Positions 1 to 5,738 of a DNA stretch of 37,736 bases are shown piece by piece. Under the pieces are notes generated by a model. That model did not search any database, was not told the DNA's origin, and saw nothing but the letters and a program-made list of their open reading frames with translations. The DNA is from a virus, in IMG/VR virus record IMGVR_UViG_3300019776_000535, positions 1-37,736 of that record, one strand, 5' to 3'. The position numbers and the translations under genes were made by a program. Position 1 is the first letter of the stretch. Each line of letters opens with the position of its first letter.

Positions 1-709
1 CCTTCTCGGATGTCGCTACCTTGGCATCAAGCTCAGCACGTAGGCCATTGATTTCCTCGTTGTCGTTCGAGACGACGGTCACTTGAACGTCGGCGACGGT
101 GCCAGCATCGGTGTCTTGCTTTTGATGGTCACTGAAGCCGTGCTGCTTGGAGCAGAAGATGAGCGCGGTGAGCGCCGATGGTGATTTGCCGCCAGTGAGG
201 GCAAAGTCATACATTCGCGATGCGACGCGCATGCTCAGCTCTTGCTGGGCGCTGCTAAACACATCGTCATCAATAAGCAGCTCGGCAGGCTTCAGGCACA
301 GCCACTTGGCAATGTCTGCCTTGCGTCGGCCAGTGCGGATGACCGCGTTATAGACGACCTCGATTTGAAGGTTCGCTGGCAACGACAAAAATGCGCCACG
401 GCGTGCCAGTGGTTCCTCTGGCAAATACTCGTCAAATCGCTGTCCTTCGCGAGCCTCTTGCTCGTTGCGATGCGCTGACCAGGTCTCTAGCTGCTTTTGA
501 AGGCGAACGGCCGCGGTGTAGTTGTCCGTCTCGCCAACGATTTTGACGTATTGAGTTTCTTCGTCGATTCGTGACGTTGGCAAGCCATCATCAGTGACTT
601 GCGATGAGCGATACTGAAGAACCTCATCGGTCATCTTGTCGCAGACCGCAATGACCCAGTGCGGCTCCTTGCGACGTGCGGCCATTTGTTCGTGTGCCTT
701 CTTACCCAT
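1..709 (-). CDS. Probable terminase small subunit (3' end beyond the left edge)
   Basis: The gene starts at ATG 709-707 behind a good AGGAG Shine-Dalgarno and stays open for 236 codons to the window edge, so its C-terminus is missing. The segment around residues 125-190 looks like a small-terminase DNA-binding region: an HTH-like stretch (RKADIAKWLCLKPAEL), then an alpha-helical part ending in SPSALTALIFCSKQHGFSD. That ending resembles the 'A..G....a..fwLK...gw' signature of many small terminases. A small terminase recognises phage DNA and recruits the large subunit for packaging. Its position fits: if the genome is circular, terL at the right edge would follow on the same strand. A TAAATA motif lies just upstream and the Shine-Dalgarno can pair with CTCCT. 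The assignment rests on weak motif resemblance plus position. Confidence 0.6.
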   Translation of the reverse strand, partial: MGKKAHEQMAARRKEPHWVIAVCDKMTDEVLQYRSSQVTDDGLPTSRIDEETQYVKIVGETDNYTAAVRLQKQLETWSAHRNEQEAREGQRFDEYLPEEPLARRGAFLSLPANLQIEVVYNAVIRTGRRKADIAKWLCLKPAELLIDDDVFSSAQQELSMRVASRMYDFALTGGKSPSALTALIFCSKQHGFSDHQKQDTDAGTVADVQVTVVSNDNEEINGLRAELDAKVATSEK

Positions 710-740
710 TAGCGTCTCCTTTAGTTCGAGGAGTATTTAC
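707..740 (-). promoter_or_regulatory. TAAATA late-type promoter with SD-sequestering stem before terS
   Basis: On the minus strand TAAATA (739-734) lies 24 nt before the terS ATG, inside the last codons of the upstream gene. Right after it, CTCCT (733-729) can pair with the Shine-Dalgarno AGGAG (720-716). The motif is one of a window-wide series. The stem is only 5 bp. Confidence 0.5.
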
Positions 741-942
741 CGCTGTAGGCAAGATAGACGGAACCTTCGGGTGTAATGATGGCTGGCAAGCCGCTCAGGT
801 CTGGATACTCTTGACGCACGGCGTTCCAGAGGTCGAGACTGCTGACGGTTAGCTCATCGTAGGCAACGTTATTCGCTTCCAGGTAGCGGCGTGGATACTG
901 TGAGTGGTGGTCATTCGGCAGGGTTAGCAGGGTCCAGGTCAT
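721..942 (-). CDS. Small thioredoxin/glutaredoxin-like protein without a CXXC
   Basis: A 73-aa protein. I place the start at ATG 942 because AAGGGAG precedes it and the codon overlaps the TGA of the upstream gene in an ATGA arrangement; a longer in-frame extension has no comparable signal. The pattern MTWTLLTLPNDHH ... LPAIITPEGSVYLAYSG recalls a glutaredoxin/NrdH fold: a beta strand, a helix, then a cis-proline-like 'LPAI' strand before a Gly-rich turn. There are no cysteines, so no redox activity is expected. It could be an adaptor or an unrelated small alpha/beta protein. It belongs to a tightly packed minus-strand cluster leading into terS. Confidence 0.55.
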   Translation of the reverse strand: MTWTLLTLPNDHHSQYPRRYLEANNVAYDELTVSSLDLWNAVRQEYPDLSGLPAIITPEGSVYLAYSGKYSSN

Positions 943-1199
943 CGCTGCTCCCTTAGCGCCTTGCGTGATAGGCCAGTTGCGCGATGCGCCGCATTGATGG
1001 AGCGGTATGTCACGCCATCGACGGTCACTGGCGAGCAGGAGCGATTCGGCTTGCTGAGCCAAGCGTCATCGGCCAATCGTGCTATCGCAGCCTGTCGAAT
1101 GCGCTCGACGCGCTGCGGGCTTGAATAGTTAGGATGCTGCCGACGCTTCTCAAGGATTTCCTCGCGCTTCTCAGCCCACATACGTTTCTGTGGTGTCAT
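939..1199 (-). CDS. Small DNA-binding protein with NUMOD/IENR-like C-terminal motif
   Basis: An 86-aa protein. The second of two nearby ATGs (1199) is preferred because AAGGA sits about 6 nt before it; the ATG at 1205 directly abuts that Shine-Dalgarno. The C-terminal 30 residues, VTVDGVTYRSINAAHRATGLS and following, match the NUMOD/IENR-type DNA-binding repeat usually found at the tail of homing endonucleases. The N-terminal half is basic and helical, with no HNH, GIY-YIG or LAGLIDADG motif, so it is probably not a nuclease by itself. It lies two genes upstream of terS and overlaps the next gene by 4 nt. It may be a relic of a homing endonuclease or a domesticated DNA-binding accessory. Confidence 0.7.
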   Translation of the reverse strand: MTPQKRMWAEKREEILEKRRQHPNYSSPQRVERIRQAAIARLADDAWLSKPNRSCSPVTVDGVTYRSINAAHRATGLSRKALREQR

Positions 1200-1208
1200 T
1201 TCCATTCC

Positions 1209-1418
1209 TTAGTGTTGTTTTGAAGTGGTGCCGATGTGCCAGTCGCCGCATTCGACGCAGCGATACACATTGAGTGGCTGGTCACTGCGGCGAGTTGTTC
1301 GCTTGAGGACCTTGTTGGCGTCGTGCCGTGAGTTGAAGCCTTGCTTGCCGTAGCAGCCAGCGCTGATTTGATTGGTCCTCGCTGGCAAGGACGCATAAGC
1401 CGCTACATCACGACGCAT
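1209..1418 (-). CDS. Small Cys/His protein, likely zinc-binding
   Basis: A 69-aa protein starting at ATG 1418 with AAGGAGAG 8-10 nt upstream. The start lies inside the 3' end of the preceding small membrane gene. The C-terminal half reads KQGFNSRHDANKVLKR ... YRCVECGDWHIGT, with a CxxC followed by WH, consistent with a small zinc ribbon or knuckle. Similar small proteins are common in phage accessory clusters and have no established function. A longer in-frame extension to 1496 lacks a Shine-Dalgarno and overlaps the preceding gene completely, so I reject it. Confidence 0.7.
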   Translation of the reverse strand: MRRDVAAYASLPARTNQISAGCYGKQGFNSRHDANKVLKRTTRRSDQPLNVYRCVECGDWHIGTTSKQH

Positions 1419-1518
1419 TGCCGCTCTCCTTGTAGGCGCGACGCAGGCCCTTGATGTAGATGTCTGCCAGGTATGCGGCGATGCCGAAGCCAGCAAGAAA
1501 AGCGAAGAGGTAGTCCAT
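1408..1518 (-). CDS. 36-aa single-pass membrane protein
   Basis: A very short gene. The start at ATG 1518 is preceded by GGAG at good spacing and by a TAAATA motif at 1553-1548. The protein begins MDYLFAFLAGFGIAAYLADI, one clear transmembrane helix, followed by a short basic tail. Its 3' end overlaps the start of the next gene, indicating translational coupling. Small single-pass phage proteins may be holin or antiholin components, but nothing here fixes the role. Confidence 0.65.
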   Translation of the reverse strand: MDYLFAFLAGFGIAAYLADIYIKGLRRAYKESGNAS

Positions 1519-1553
1519 GAGTAGTCTCCAGTGGTTGTCGATACAGTTATTTA
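1516..1553 (-). promoter_or_regulatory. TAAATA late-type promoter before the 36-aa membrane gene
   Basis: TAAATA (minus, 1553-1548) overlaps the stop codon of the gene at 1547-1942 and lies 29 nt before ATG 1518. TATC follows at the position where most copies have CATC. No strong start-codon hairpin is visible. Confidence 0.5.
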
Positions 1554-1942
1554 TCGCAACTCATTGAAATGACTGGAGATTTCTTCATCGCTTTCAAGAC
1601 GCGCCTGTATTGCTCAAGCAGCTTGGGCGTCGCTTGAATCAAGTCGATGAGGTCGCACTCAGGCACACCGAAGGACAGCGCAAGCGCCTTCAGCTCGGTG
1701 TAGCTAGGGATGTTGTTTGAGCATTGCGCCGCTGGTGCTGCGGTGCGCTCTAGCTTCTGAAACATTCCAACTGCGCGGCGGTAGCGTTTGCCACGCACCT
1801 CGATGCGGCGTAATGCGTCGAGGTCAGCTGCGCTCAGCGGTGGAGCGTAGTCGCTTGGAACTCGGTGGTCCGAGTCGAGGTAGAGCAGAATCTGAAGTGA
1901 TGGCGAGCATTTTGACCAGCACTGAGAAGCGTGACGTGGCAT
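1547..1942 (-). CDS. Hypothetical protein, about 131 aa
   Basis: I choose ATG 1942 (MPRHASQ) rather than the upstream in-frame ATG at 1975, because a TAAATA promoter-like motif (1968-1963) and a perfect 8-bp inverted repeat lie between them and end at the 1942 ATG. No Shine-Dalgarno is visible. The protein is mixed alpha-helical; its C-terminal half (SYTELKALALSFGVPECDLIDLI) resembles a small helical DNA-binding or adaptor fold. I do not recognise a family. It is the first gene of the small-gene cluster leading into terS. Confidence 0.55.
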   Translation of the reverse strand: MPRHASQCWSKCSPSLQILLYLDSDHRVPSDYAPPLSAADLDALRRIEVRGKRYRRAVGMFQKLERTAAPAAQCSNNIPSYTELKALALSFGVPECDLIDLIQATPKLLEQYRRVLKAMKKSPVISMSCDK

Positions 1943-1968
1943 AGACGATGAAGTGTTTCGTCTATTTA
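1940..1968 (-). promoter_or_regulatory. TAAATA promoter plus start-codon hairpin
   Basis: TAAATA at 1968-1963 (minus). An 8-bp perfect inverted repeat, ATAGACGA (1965-1958) and TCGTCTAT (1948-1941), has a 9-nt loop; its 3' arm takes the AT of the start codon. The loop has no Shine-Dalgarno. Confidence 0.6.
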
Positions 1969-2140
1969 TCGCCACTCATCAGCTATCACAAATCACTGGT
2001 TCAGGGTTCGGCGTTACAGCACGGTGTGTTTCTGCTAAACCTGACCGAGTAGCTGGCAACATAATGCCAGTGGCGCAGCCAGTCATACATTTCAGTAATA
2101 ACTGGTCTATTCCGCCTATAGAGCGTGGTTACTGTAACGA

Positions 2141-2240
2141 CCCTGTAGGCTGAACCTACAAGGGCTCACCAGGATTCGTTGGTCCTAACTAAAGGGTCCG
2201 CAGCATCGCGAACCTGAGCGTCGTCCTGCACGGTCCCGCC
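2141..2240. other. Structured element, diverged relative of the one at 3566-3693
   Basis: On the plus strand CCCTGTAGG and CCTACAAGGG form a hairpin (2141-2164). A second extended stem joins GGGTCCGCAG (about 2194) with CTGCACGGTCCC (about 2227), with one U-U mismatch and a two-base bulge. Ordered blocks (TAGGCTGAAC, CCAGGATTCG, CCTAACTAAAG, GCGAACCTGAG) parallel those of the element at 3566. It may be an RNA or a replication site; no known RNA class was recognised. Confidence 0.35.
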
Positions 2241-2442
2241 GATTATTGGACGATGATGGGTTAGAAATGCTTGCGACCCTTGATCAAGCATCCTGCGGAG
2301 TCACACGGCTGCGCCGCTTTCACTCTGAAGAATGCTCGTTACAAGTCCGCTGGCTGGGTTATGAAGTGCCAGGATGTAATGAAGTTACAAGAAACTTGGG
2401 TTACAGCGCGACGATTAAATCCTGGCCAAGCGCCATAAAACT

Positions 2443-2471
2443 GCGTAAAAGCCGCGTAAAACCGCGTAAAA
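2443..2471 (+). repeat. Three GCGTAAAA iterons, 10-11 bp apart
   Basis: GCGTAAAA occurs at 2443-2450, 2454-2461 and 2464-2471. A weaker GCCATAAAA at 2432-2440 continues the series. The 10-11 bp period places the copies on one face of the helix, as expected for cooperative binding by an initiator or regulator. Confidence 0.7.
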
Positions 2472-2543
2472 GTAACCAAGTTTCATAGAAACCTACCTAT
2501 TTTTGTTACATTGTTACAATTTTGCCCGAATCAATAAATGGCA

Positions 2544-2597
2544 ATGACTGGCATTCGGTGATGGTGGGTTATGGGTGATGACTGGCATTCGGTGATG
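2544..2597 (+). repeat. Two 20-bp direct repeats
   Basis: ATGACTGGCATTCGGTGATG is present at 2544-2563 and again, identical, at 2578-2597. A degenerate third copy (ATGACTGG ... CATTCGGTTCTGGCGATG) follows to about 2628. They sit just before the long repeats at 2639. Confidence 0.75.
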
Positions 2598-2638
2598 ACT
2601 GGATGCCAAGCATTCGGTTCTGGCGATGGTGTGCGTGA

Positions 2639-2697
2639 TTTATGTTTGTCCCTTTTTCCTCTTATTTGCACACTAGTGCTATTAAATGTGCGATGTG
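2639..2697 (+). repeat. Long iteron copy 1 (59 bp)
   Basis: TTTATGTTTGTCCC, a T/C-rich stretch, TATTTGCACACTAGTGC, then TATTAAATGTGCGATGTG. Nearly identical to copy 2 at 2793-2851. CACTAGTG is a perfect 8-bp palindrome. Confidence 0.85.
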
Positions 2698-2792
2698 TTG
2701 ATGGTGACGTGAATGACTTGCTGACTTGATGGCTACGCACGATGGATGCCAGCGGTTTGTTTTCTTGATTGATGGCCTCCATTTCAACGACT

Positions 2793-2851
2793 TTTATGTT
2801 TGTCCCTTTTTTCTCCTATTTGCACACTAGTGCTATTAAATGTGCGATGTG
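2793..2851 (+). repeat. Long iteron copy 2 (59 bp)
   Basis: Same 59-bp unit as copy 1, with only a few differences in the pyrimidine tract. Confidence 0.85.
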
Positions 2852-2903
2852 ATGGTGAGCGACGCATTTCTTGATTTCAGGATTTTGGTGATTGAGTCAC
2901 GCG

Positions 2904-2949
2904 TTTATGTTTGTCCCTTTTTTCTCCTATTTGCACACTAGTGCTATTA
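2904..2949 (+). repeat. Long iteron copy 3 (46 bp, 3' part lost)
   Basis: Keeps TTTATGTTTGTCCC, the pyrimidine tract, the CACTAGTG palindrome and CTATTA, then diverges. Confidence 0.85.
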
Positions 2950-3044
2950 TTTCCGTGTTTTGTATGAATGGTGTGACCTCTTGATTCGACGCGCACGTTG
3001 ATTGCCAACTGTTCGTGACGGTCGGTGCTTGTTGATTGAATGCG

Positions 3045-3088
3045 AAAAAGCCAGGATTTTTGGATTACTCCAATCGTCCTGGCTTTTT
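3045..3088. terminator. Bidirectional rho-independent terminator
   Basis: A 12-bp perfect inverted repeat, AAAAAGCCAGGA (3045-3056) and TCCTGGCTTTTT (3077-3088), encloses a second small hairpin (TTGGA/TCCAA). It gives a U-run at the 3' end in both directions. It separates the iteron region from the 146-aa gene. Confidence 0.85.
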
Positions 3089-3113
3089 GCTTGATGCTTC
3101 GTGATGCGTCGCG

Positions 3114-3134
3114 TTTATGTTTGTCCCTTTTTTC
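3114..3134 (+). repeat. Short iteron copy 4 (21 bp)
   Basis: TTTATGTTTGTCCCTTTTTT plus one C. Overlaps the last codons and stop of the minus-strand gene 3115-3555. Confidence 0.85.
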
Positions 3135-3555
3135 CTGATCGAAGCAGCCGCAACTGTTCTACAACCATTACGTCAAACGTCCGTGTTCCCTCTTTCAGGC
3201 CCTTAGCTATCAACAACTGTCGCAAGCCATCCTCTTCGGCTTGCGCCGCATCATAGGCTTCTAGCAGCGCGGATAGTGCGGCCACCGCTTGCGGGTTGGC
3301 AACGTATTCTTTCCATTCATTCGACTTGGGTGAATAGCTGCCAAGCTGTAGGAAGCACTGACGCAGCGTCTGTGCAAGCGGCTTATTCGGCTGACCACAC
3401 GCGTAGTCCAGCTCAATCCTAAGGAACCGTTCGGTCGCTGGCTTTGCGGCAATCACCGCTAAGCACTGGCGAACACGGTCGCGCGTGCGTTTATGGGATA
3501 GGTTGAGGGCTTCAAATGCATTTATGTTTGTCCCTTTTTTCTGGGCTGATGTCAT
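3115..3555 (-). CDS. Hypothetical 146-aa protein bracketed by iteron repeats
   Basis: An alpha-helical protein (MTSAQKKGTNINAFEALN ... LLRSGKKGQT) that I do not recognise. Both ends of the coding sequence are made from the same 21-bp repeat found in the noncoding region to the left: copy 5 encodes residues about 5-11 and copy 4 encodes the last residues and stop codon. A replication or copy-control protein binding those repeats is possible, but no Rep family motif is visible. The start has only a weak ribosome site (GTGAA). The leader upstream is highly structured and begins near a TAAATA motif at 3703-3698. The middle (YDAAQAEEDGLRQLLIAKGLKEG) is charged and helical. Confidence 0.7.
   Translation of the reverse strand: MTSAQKKGTNINAFEALNLSHKRTRDRVRQCLAVIAAKPATERFLRIELDYACGQPNKPLAQTLRQCFLQLGSYSPKSNEWKEYVANPQAVAALSALLEAYDAAQAEEDGLRQLLIAKGLKEGTRTFDVMVVEQLRLLRSGKKGQT
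3521..3541 (+). repeat. Short iteron copy 5 (21 bp)
   Basis: Same 21-bp core as copies 1-4, lying within the N-terminal codons of the minus-strand gene 3115-3555. Confidence 0.85.
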
Positions 3556-3565
3556 TTCACTGTCC

Positions 3566-3693
3566 GATTCACTAGGTTGAACAACACGGTGCCTGCCAGA
3601 ACCGTGGTCAGCGCATAGAAGGTGGGCCTAGTGAAAGACGGTTCATTGCGAACCTGAGGCTTGGCAGGCTTCACCCACCTTCTATGCGCTGAC
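3566..3693 (-). promoter_or_regulatory. Highly structured leader with pseudoknot/kissing-loop potential
   Basis: A perfect 20-bp inverted repeat joins 3607-3626 with 3674-3693 across a 47-nt loop. Inside the loop, GCCTGCCA can pair with TGGCAGGC, whose partner lies outside the stem (about 3592-3600) in the loop of a second hairpin (CACGGT/ACCGTG). TTCACTAGG also pairs with CCTAGTGAA across the stem (about 3565-3573 with 3627-3635). On the minus strand this forms the leader of gene 3115-3555, downstream of a TAAATA motif. Function unknown: regulatory RNA, attenuator or DNA site. Confidence 0.6.
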
Positions 3694-3697
3694 GTTC

Positions 3698-3703
3698 TAT
3701 TTA
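3698..3703 (-). promoter_or_regulatory. TAAATA late-type motif
   Basis: TAAATA on the minus strand, preceded by CGA as in two copies near 1550 and 1968. It is the only copy far (142 nt) from its gene start; the structured leader fills the gap. Confidence 0.45.
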
Positions 3704-3739
3704 TCGGACTTCAGTATTCTACTGTCGGAAATCAGCCAG

Positions 3740-4357
3740 TTATTGTTTTGGTTGGGTCGAAGGCAGCCTTAGTCTGATTAGATGAAAATAAATGATTGAC
3801 CTTCTATCGGCAAGTCGTTTGTCGCAGTCGTCTTGCGATCTAATCGTCCGTTCAAAGTCGCGTTTGGCTTCATCTAGTTCGTATCTTGTGGCTATGCCTT
3901 GGTCGAACTTGTTCTGCGTGACGCGAAGGTCCTCGCTTTGTCGTGAAAGCAGAAACTCATAGTCGCAGGTCGTGTTATTGGCTATTTCATTCTGCTGAAC
4001 CCAATAGCCAATCGGGTCGAGCGTCCCTACAAAGCCTTCATTGCCACGGTCGCGAATCGACAGCGTGAAGAGGCCAATGACCGAGGCCATAACAATCAGC
4101 CATCGAAAACGATAGACGACGCTTCGTTTATAGGTGCCGCCTAAAATCTGCTCAATCTGGGCGATTGGCCTGCTCAACACAAGCACGATGATGATGAGCA
4201 GGACTATAAGACCTAGTCCGCTGTATCTTGTCTGCTGCGCCGTTGGTGTAGTGGCAATCCAAGGCATTGCCACTGCCGCTGTCAACATTAGCGCCGCATA
4301 GAACTGCACCTTTGTTTCCATCGAGGCAAGTTCAACTTCGTATGGCTTGTTGCTCAT
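3740..4357 (-). CDS. Three-helix membrane protein, unknown function
   Basis: A 205-aa protein. ATG 4357 has GGGAG 7 nt upstream. Hydrophobic segments lie at about residues 19-36, 47-62 and 86-100. A 100-residue soluble C-terminal part rich in charged helices follows (DLRVTQNKFDQGIATRYELDEAKRDF and on). The second hydrophobic stretch (IVLLIIIVLVLS) is followed by RPIAQIEQILGG. I do not recognise a family. Membrane proteins in this position of temperate phages are often lysogenic-conversion or superinfection-exclusion genes; that is only inference. Its 5' end faces away from the plus-strand cluster at 4462. Confidence 0.7.
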   Translation of the reverse strand: MSNKPYEVELASMETKVQFYAALMLTAAVAMPWIATTPTAQQTRYSGLGLIVLLIIIVLVLSRPIAQIEQILGGTYKRSVVYRFRWLIVMASVIGLFTLSIRDRGNEGFVGTLDPIGYWVQQNEIANNTTCDYEFLLSRQSEDLRVTQNKFDQGIATRYELDEAKRDFERTIRSQDDCDKRLADRRSIIYFHLIRLRLPSTQPKQ

Positions 4358-4461
4358 TCATTTGCTCCCGCATTTCCGCCGCAGTTTCTCAGTCGTCCGA
4401 TATATATCTTTATCTGAGCGGTGAATGGCACTGCTCAGCAACGATAAAACGGAGACTACCA

Positions 4462-4671
4462 ATGACCATCTTCTACGCACCAACTGAAATCAAGCCAATC
4501 GAGCTGACGCCCCACCAGCTGGCTTTCATTCTACGCACCGTTGAGGGTTGCCTTCTCAATGCTCAGCGACGCGTCCAAGACGATACCAACCATTTTTACA
4601 CTAATGTGCAGCTCAAGACGGCCCTTCGTCTGCTGTCGGACATCGTGCCACAAGTGGGAGCCGCTGAATGA
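4462..4671 (+). CDS. Hypothetical 69-aa early protein
   Basis: ATG 4462 follows CGGAG at good spacing; an upstream in-frame extension lies opposite the membrane gene and has no ribosome site. The protein (MTIFYAPTEIKPIELTPHQLAFILRTVEGCLL...) has a short extended N-terminus, then helices. Its stop overlaps the next gene's ATG (ATGA), so it is coupled to the GIY-YIG gene. Unrecognised. Confidence 0.7.
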   Translation: MTIFYAPTEIKPIELTPHQLAFILRTVEGCLLNAQRRVQDDTNHFYTNVQLKTALRLLSDIVPQVGAAE

Positions 4672-5081
4672 GCTACGCAATCTACACCATCACCAACGAC
4701 CAGACTGGCCGCATCTATGTCGGGATGACCACAAAGCCGAAGACGCGCTTTCTTGGACACCTAAAGGACTTTCGTCTCGGCAAGCACAAGAACCCTGGCT
4801 TGATGGCTGACTATCGCAACGGCCACACCTTCACCTATTCGGTTGTGATGACCGACATCGAGGATAAATGGACTGCTAAGGCAGCCGAGAGCGACCTCAT
4901 CGTGGGAACGCCGAACGCCTACAACTGCCAGCGCAGCACCACAACTCGCGATAAGGTGATTGCTATTCGTGCGCTGCTGGCCGCTGGCTTCAACTCAGGT
5001 CAGATTCATCGACTGTTCGGCATCAATGAAGCGACCATTCATCGCGTGAAATACAACAAGATGTATGCCGCGCACGCGTAA
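4668..5081 (+). CDS. GIY-YIG endonuclease with C-terminal HTH
   Basis: A 137-aa protein. The N-terminal GIY-YIG core is clear: YAIYTITN (residues 3-10), IYVGMT (16-21), then an Arg in KTRFLGH, followed by a helix containing the catalytic-type Glu (AAESDLIVG). The C-terminal 40 residues (IRALLAAGFNSGQIHRLFGINEATIHRV) form an HTH like those attached to phage homing or Hin-type DNA-binding modules. This architecture suggests a sequence-targeted nicking or cutting enzyme, either a freestanding homing endonuclease or a phage nuclease acting on host or competitor DNA. It overlaps the preceding gene by 4 nt. Confidence 0.88.
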   Translation: MSYAIYTITNDQTGRIYVGMTTKPKTRFLGHLKDFRLGKHKNPGLMADYRNGHTFTYSVVMTDIEDKWTAKAAESDLIVGTPNAYNCQRSTTTRDKVIAIRALLAAGFNSGQIHRLFGINEATIHRVKYNKMYAAHA

Positions 5082-5154
5082 CGCCTGAACCTGAATAGAC
5101 ATCACCTGATTTGAACCTGGAAAGATATATTTCTACTACTGACTGGAGACATCA

Positions 5155-5364
5155 ATGACCAATGAAAACCTGACTAAGCTGGCTGAAGCCCTGACCACCG
5201 TTCAATCGCTGTATGACGACGTGCCGCAAACCTACAAGACTGGCATCGACTTTGCCGCGAACTGGGCGCAGAAAAAGCTGCGCAACGAGGTTGTGACGTC
5301 ACCGACGCCAGTGCTCGACCGCATTGCCAAGCAGGCTCGCGCTAAGAAGGAGCCAGCAAAGTGA
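5155..5364 (+). CDS. Hypothetical 69-aa protein
   Basis: ATG 5155 follows CTGGAGAC. The protein is helical with a basic C-terminus (DRIAKQARAKKEPAK). Its stop overlaps the GTG start of the next gene (GTGA). No family recognised. Confidence 0.7.
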   Translation: MTNENLTKLAEALTTVQSLYDDVPQTYKTGIDFAANWAQKKLRNEVVTSPTPVLDRIAKQARAKKEPAK

Positions 5365-5588
5365 CGATTAGCACTCGCATTCAACTACGTGACCCACGCT
5401 TGCTGGATGCGATTTCGTATGCCCACCTTGCATCGAATCGGGTTGTTCAAACCATTGCCTACATCAACCACATTGCCAGCTTATGCGACGATGAGGCTCA
5501 GGCGGTGCTGAATGACCTTGGCGACGAGCTATACGAAATCAACGTCCTCATTTCTGCATCATCGCAGTGCATCAAATCTACATTCTAA
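5361..5588 (+). CDS. Hypothetical 75-aa protein (GTG start)
   Basis: The start is GTG at 5361, supported by AAGGAG inside the end of the previous gene and by the 4-nt overlap. The protein (MTISTRIQLRDPRLLDAISYAHLASNR...) is helical and acidic in the middle (CDDEAQAVLNDLGDELYE). Unrecognised; part of a coupled run of small early genes. Confidence 0.65.
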   Translation: MTISTRIQLRDPRLLDAISYAHLASNRVVQTIAYINHIASLCDDEAQAVLNDLGDELYEINVLISASSQCIKSTF

Positions 5589-5597
5589 GGAACTACC

Positions 5598-5738
5598 ATG
5601 GCCAGCTACCGCCGCATTGAACCATTCAAATCAACCCACTACCTCACTCGCGAGAAGTGGAACGAGCACAAGACGCTGCCGAAGCATCTTGAGGAAATCA
5701 AGCAGAACCTGCTTCAACGTAAGAAGGAGGCCAACTAA
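5598..5738 (+). CDS. Hypothetical 46-aa protein
   Basis: A short gene: ATG 5598 follows TAAGGAACTACC. The product (MASYRRIEPFKSTHYLTREK and on) ends in KKEAN and is basic. Its stop overlaps the next ATG (TAATG). The AAGGAGG near its 3' end serves the next gene. Confidence 0.6.
   Translation: MASYRRIEPFKSTHYLTREKWNEHKTLPKHLEEIKQNLLQRKKEAN

Larger units (their letters stand above)
1976..3114. other. 1.1-kb noncoding control/replication-like region
   Basis: I see no convincing gene here; the short open frames lack ribosome sites and family signals. The stretch holds several hairpins (CTGGCA/TGCCAG at 2053-2070, and a stem at 2141-2164), seven GTTAC/GTTACA words, three GCGTAAAA iterons, two 20-bp direct repeats, three long 21/59-bp repeats, and a bidirectional terminator at its end. 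Dense iterons next to structured DNA are typical of replication origins or partition/control regions. That role is inferred. Confidence 0.55.

Noticed and set aside
147-478. Small plus-strand frames at the left end
   Set aside because: Opposite the open terS-like frame, which has a good start and continues to the edge.
2100-2240. tRNA gene
   Set aside because: Cloverleaf arms and a T-loop consensus could not be fitted on either strand, despite several hairpins.
2246-2488. 80-codon plus-strand frame in the noncoding region
   Set aside because: Starts with TTG, has no Shine-Dalgarno and overlaps the structured element and iterons.
2531-2782. 83-codon minus-strand frame across the iterons
   Set aside because: Built from repeats in a noncoding region; no ribosome site and low-complexity product.
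2639-2949. CRISPR array
   Set aside because: Repeats are irregularly spaced, unequal in length, partly inside a gene, and spacers are not of uniform size.
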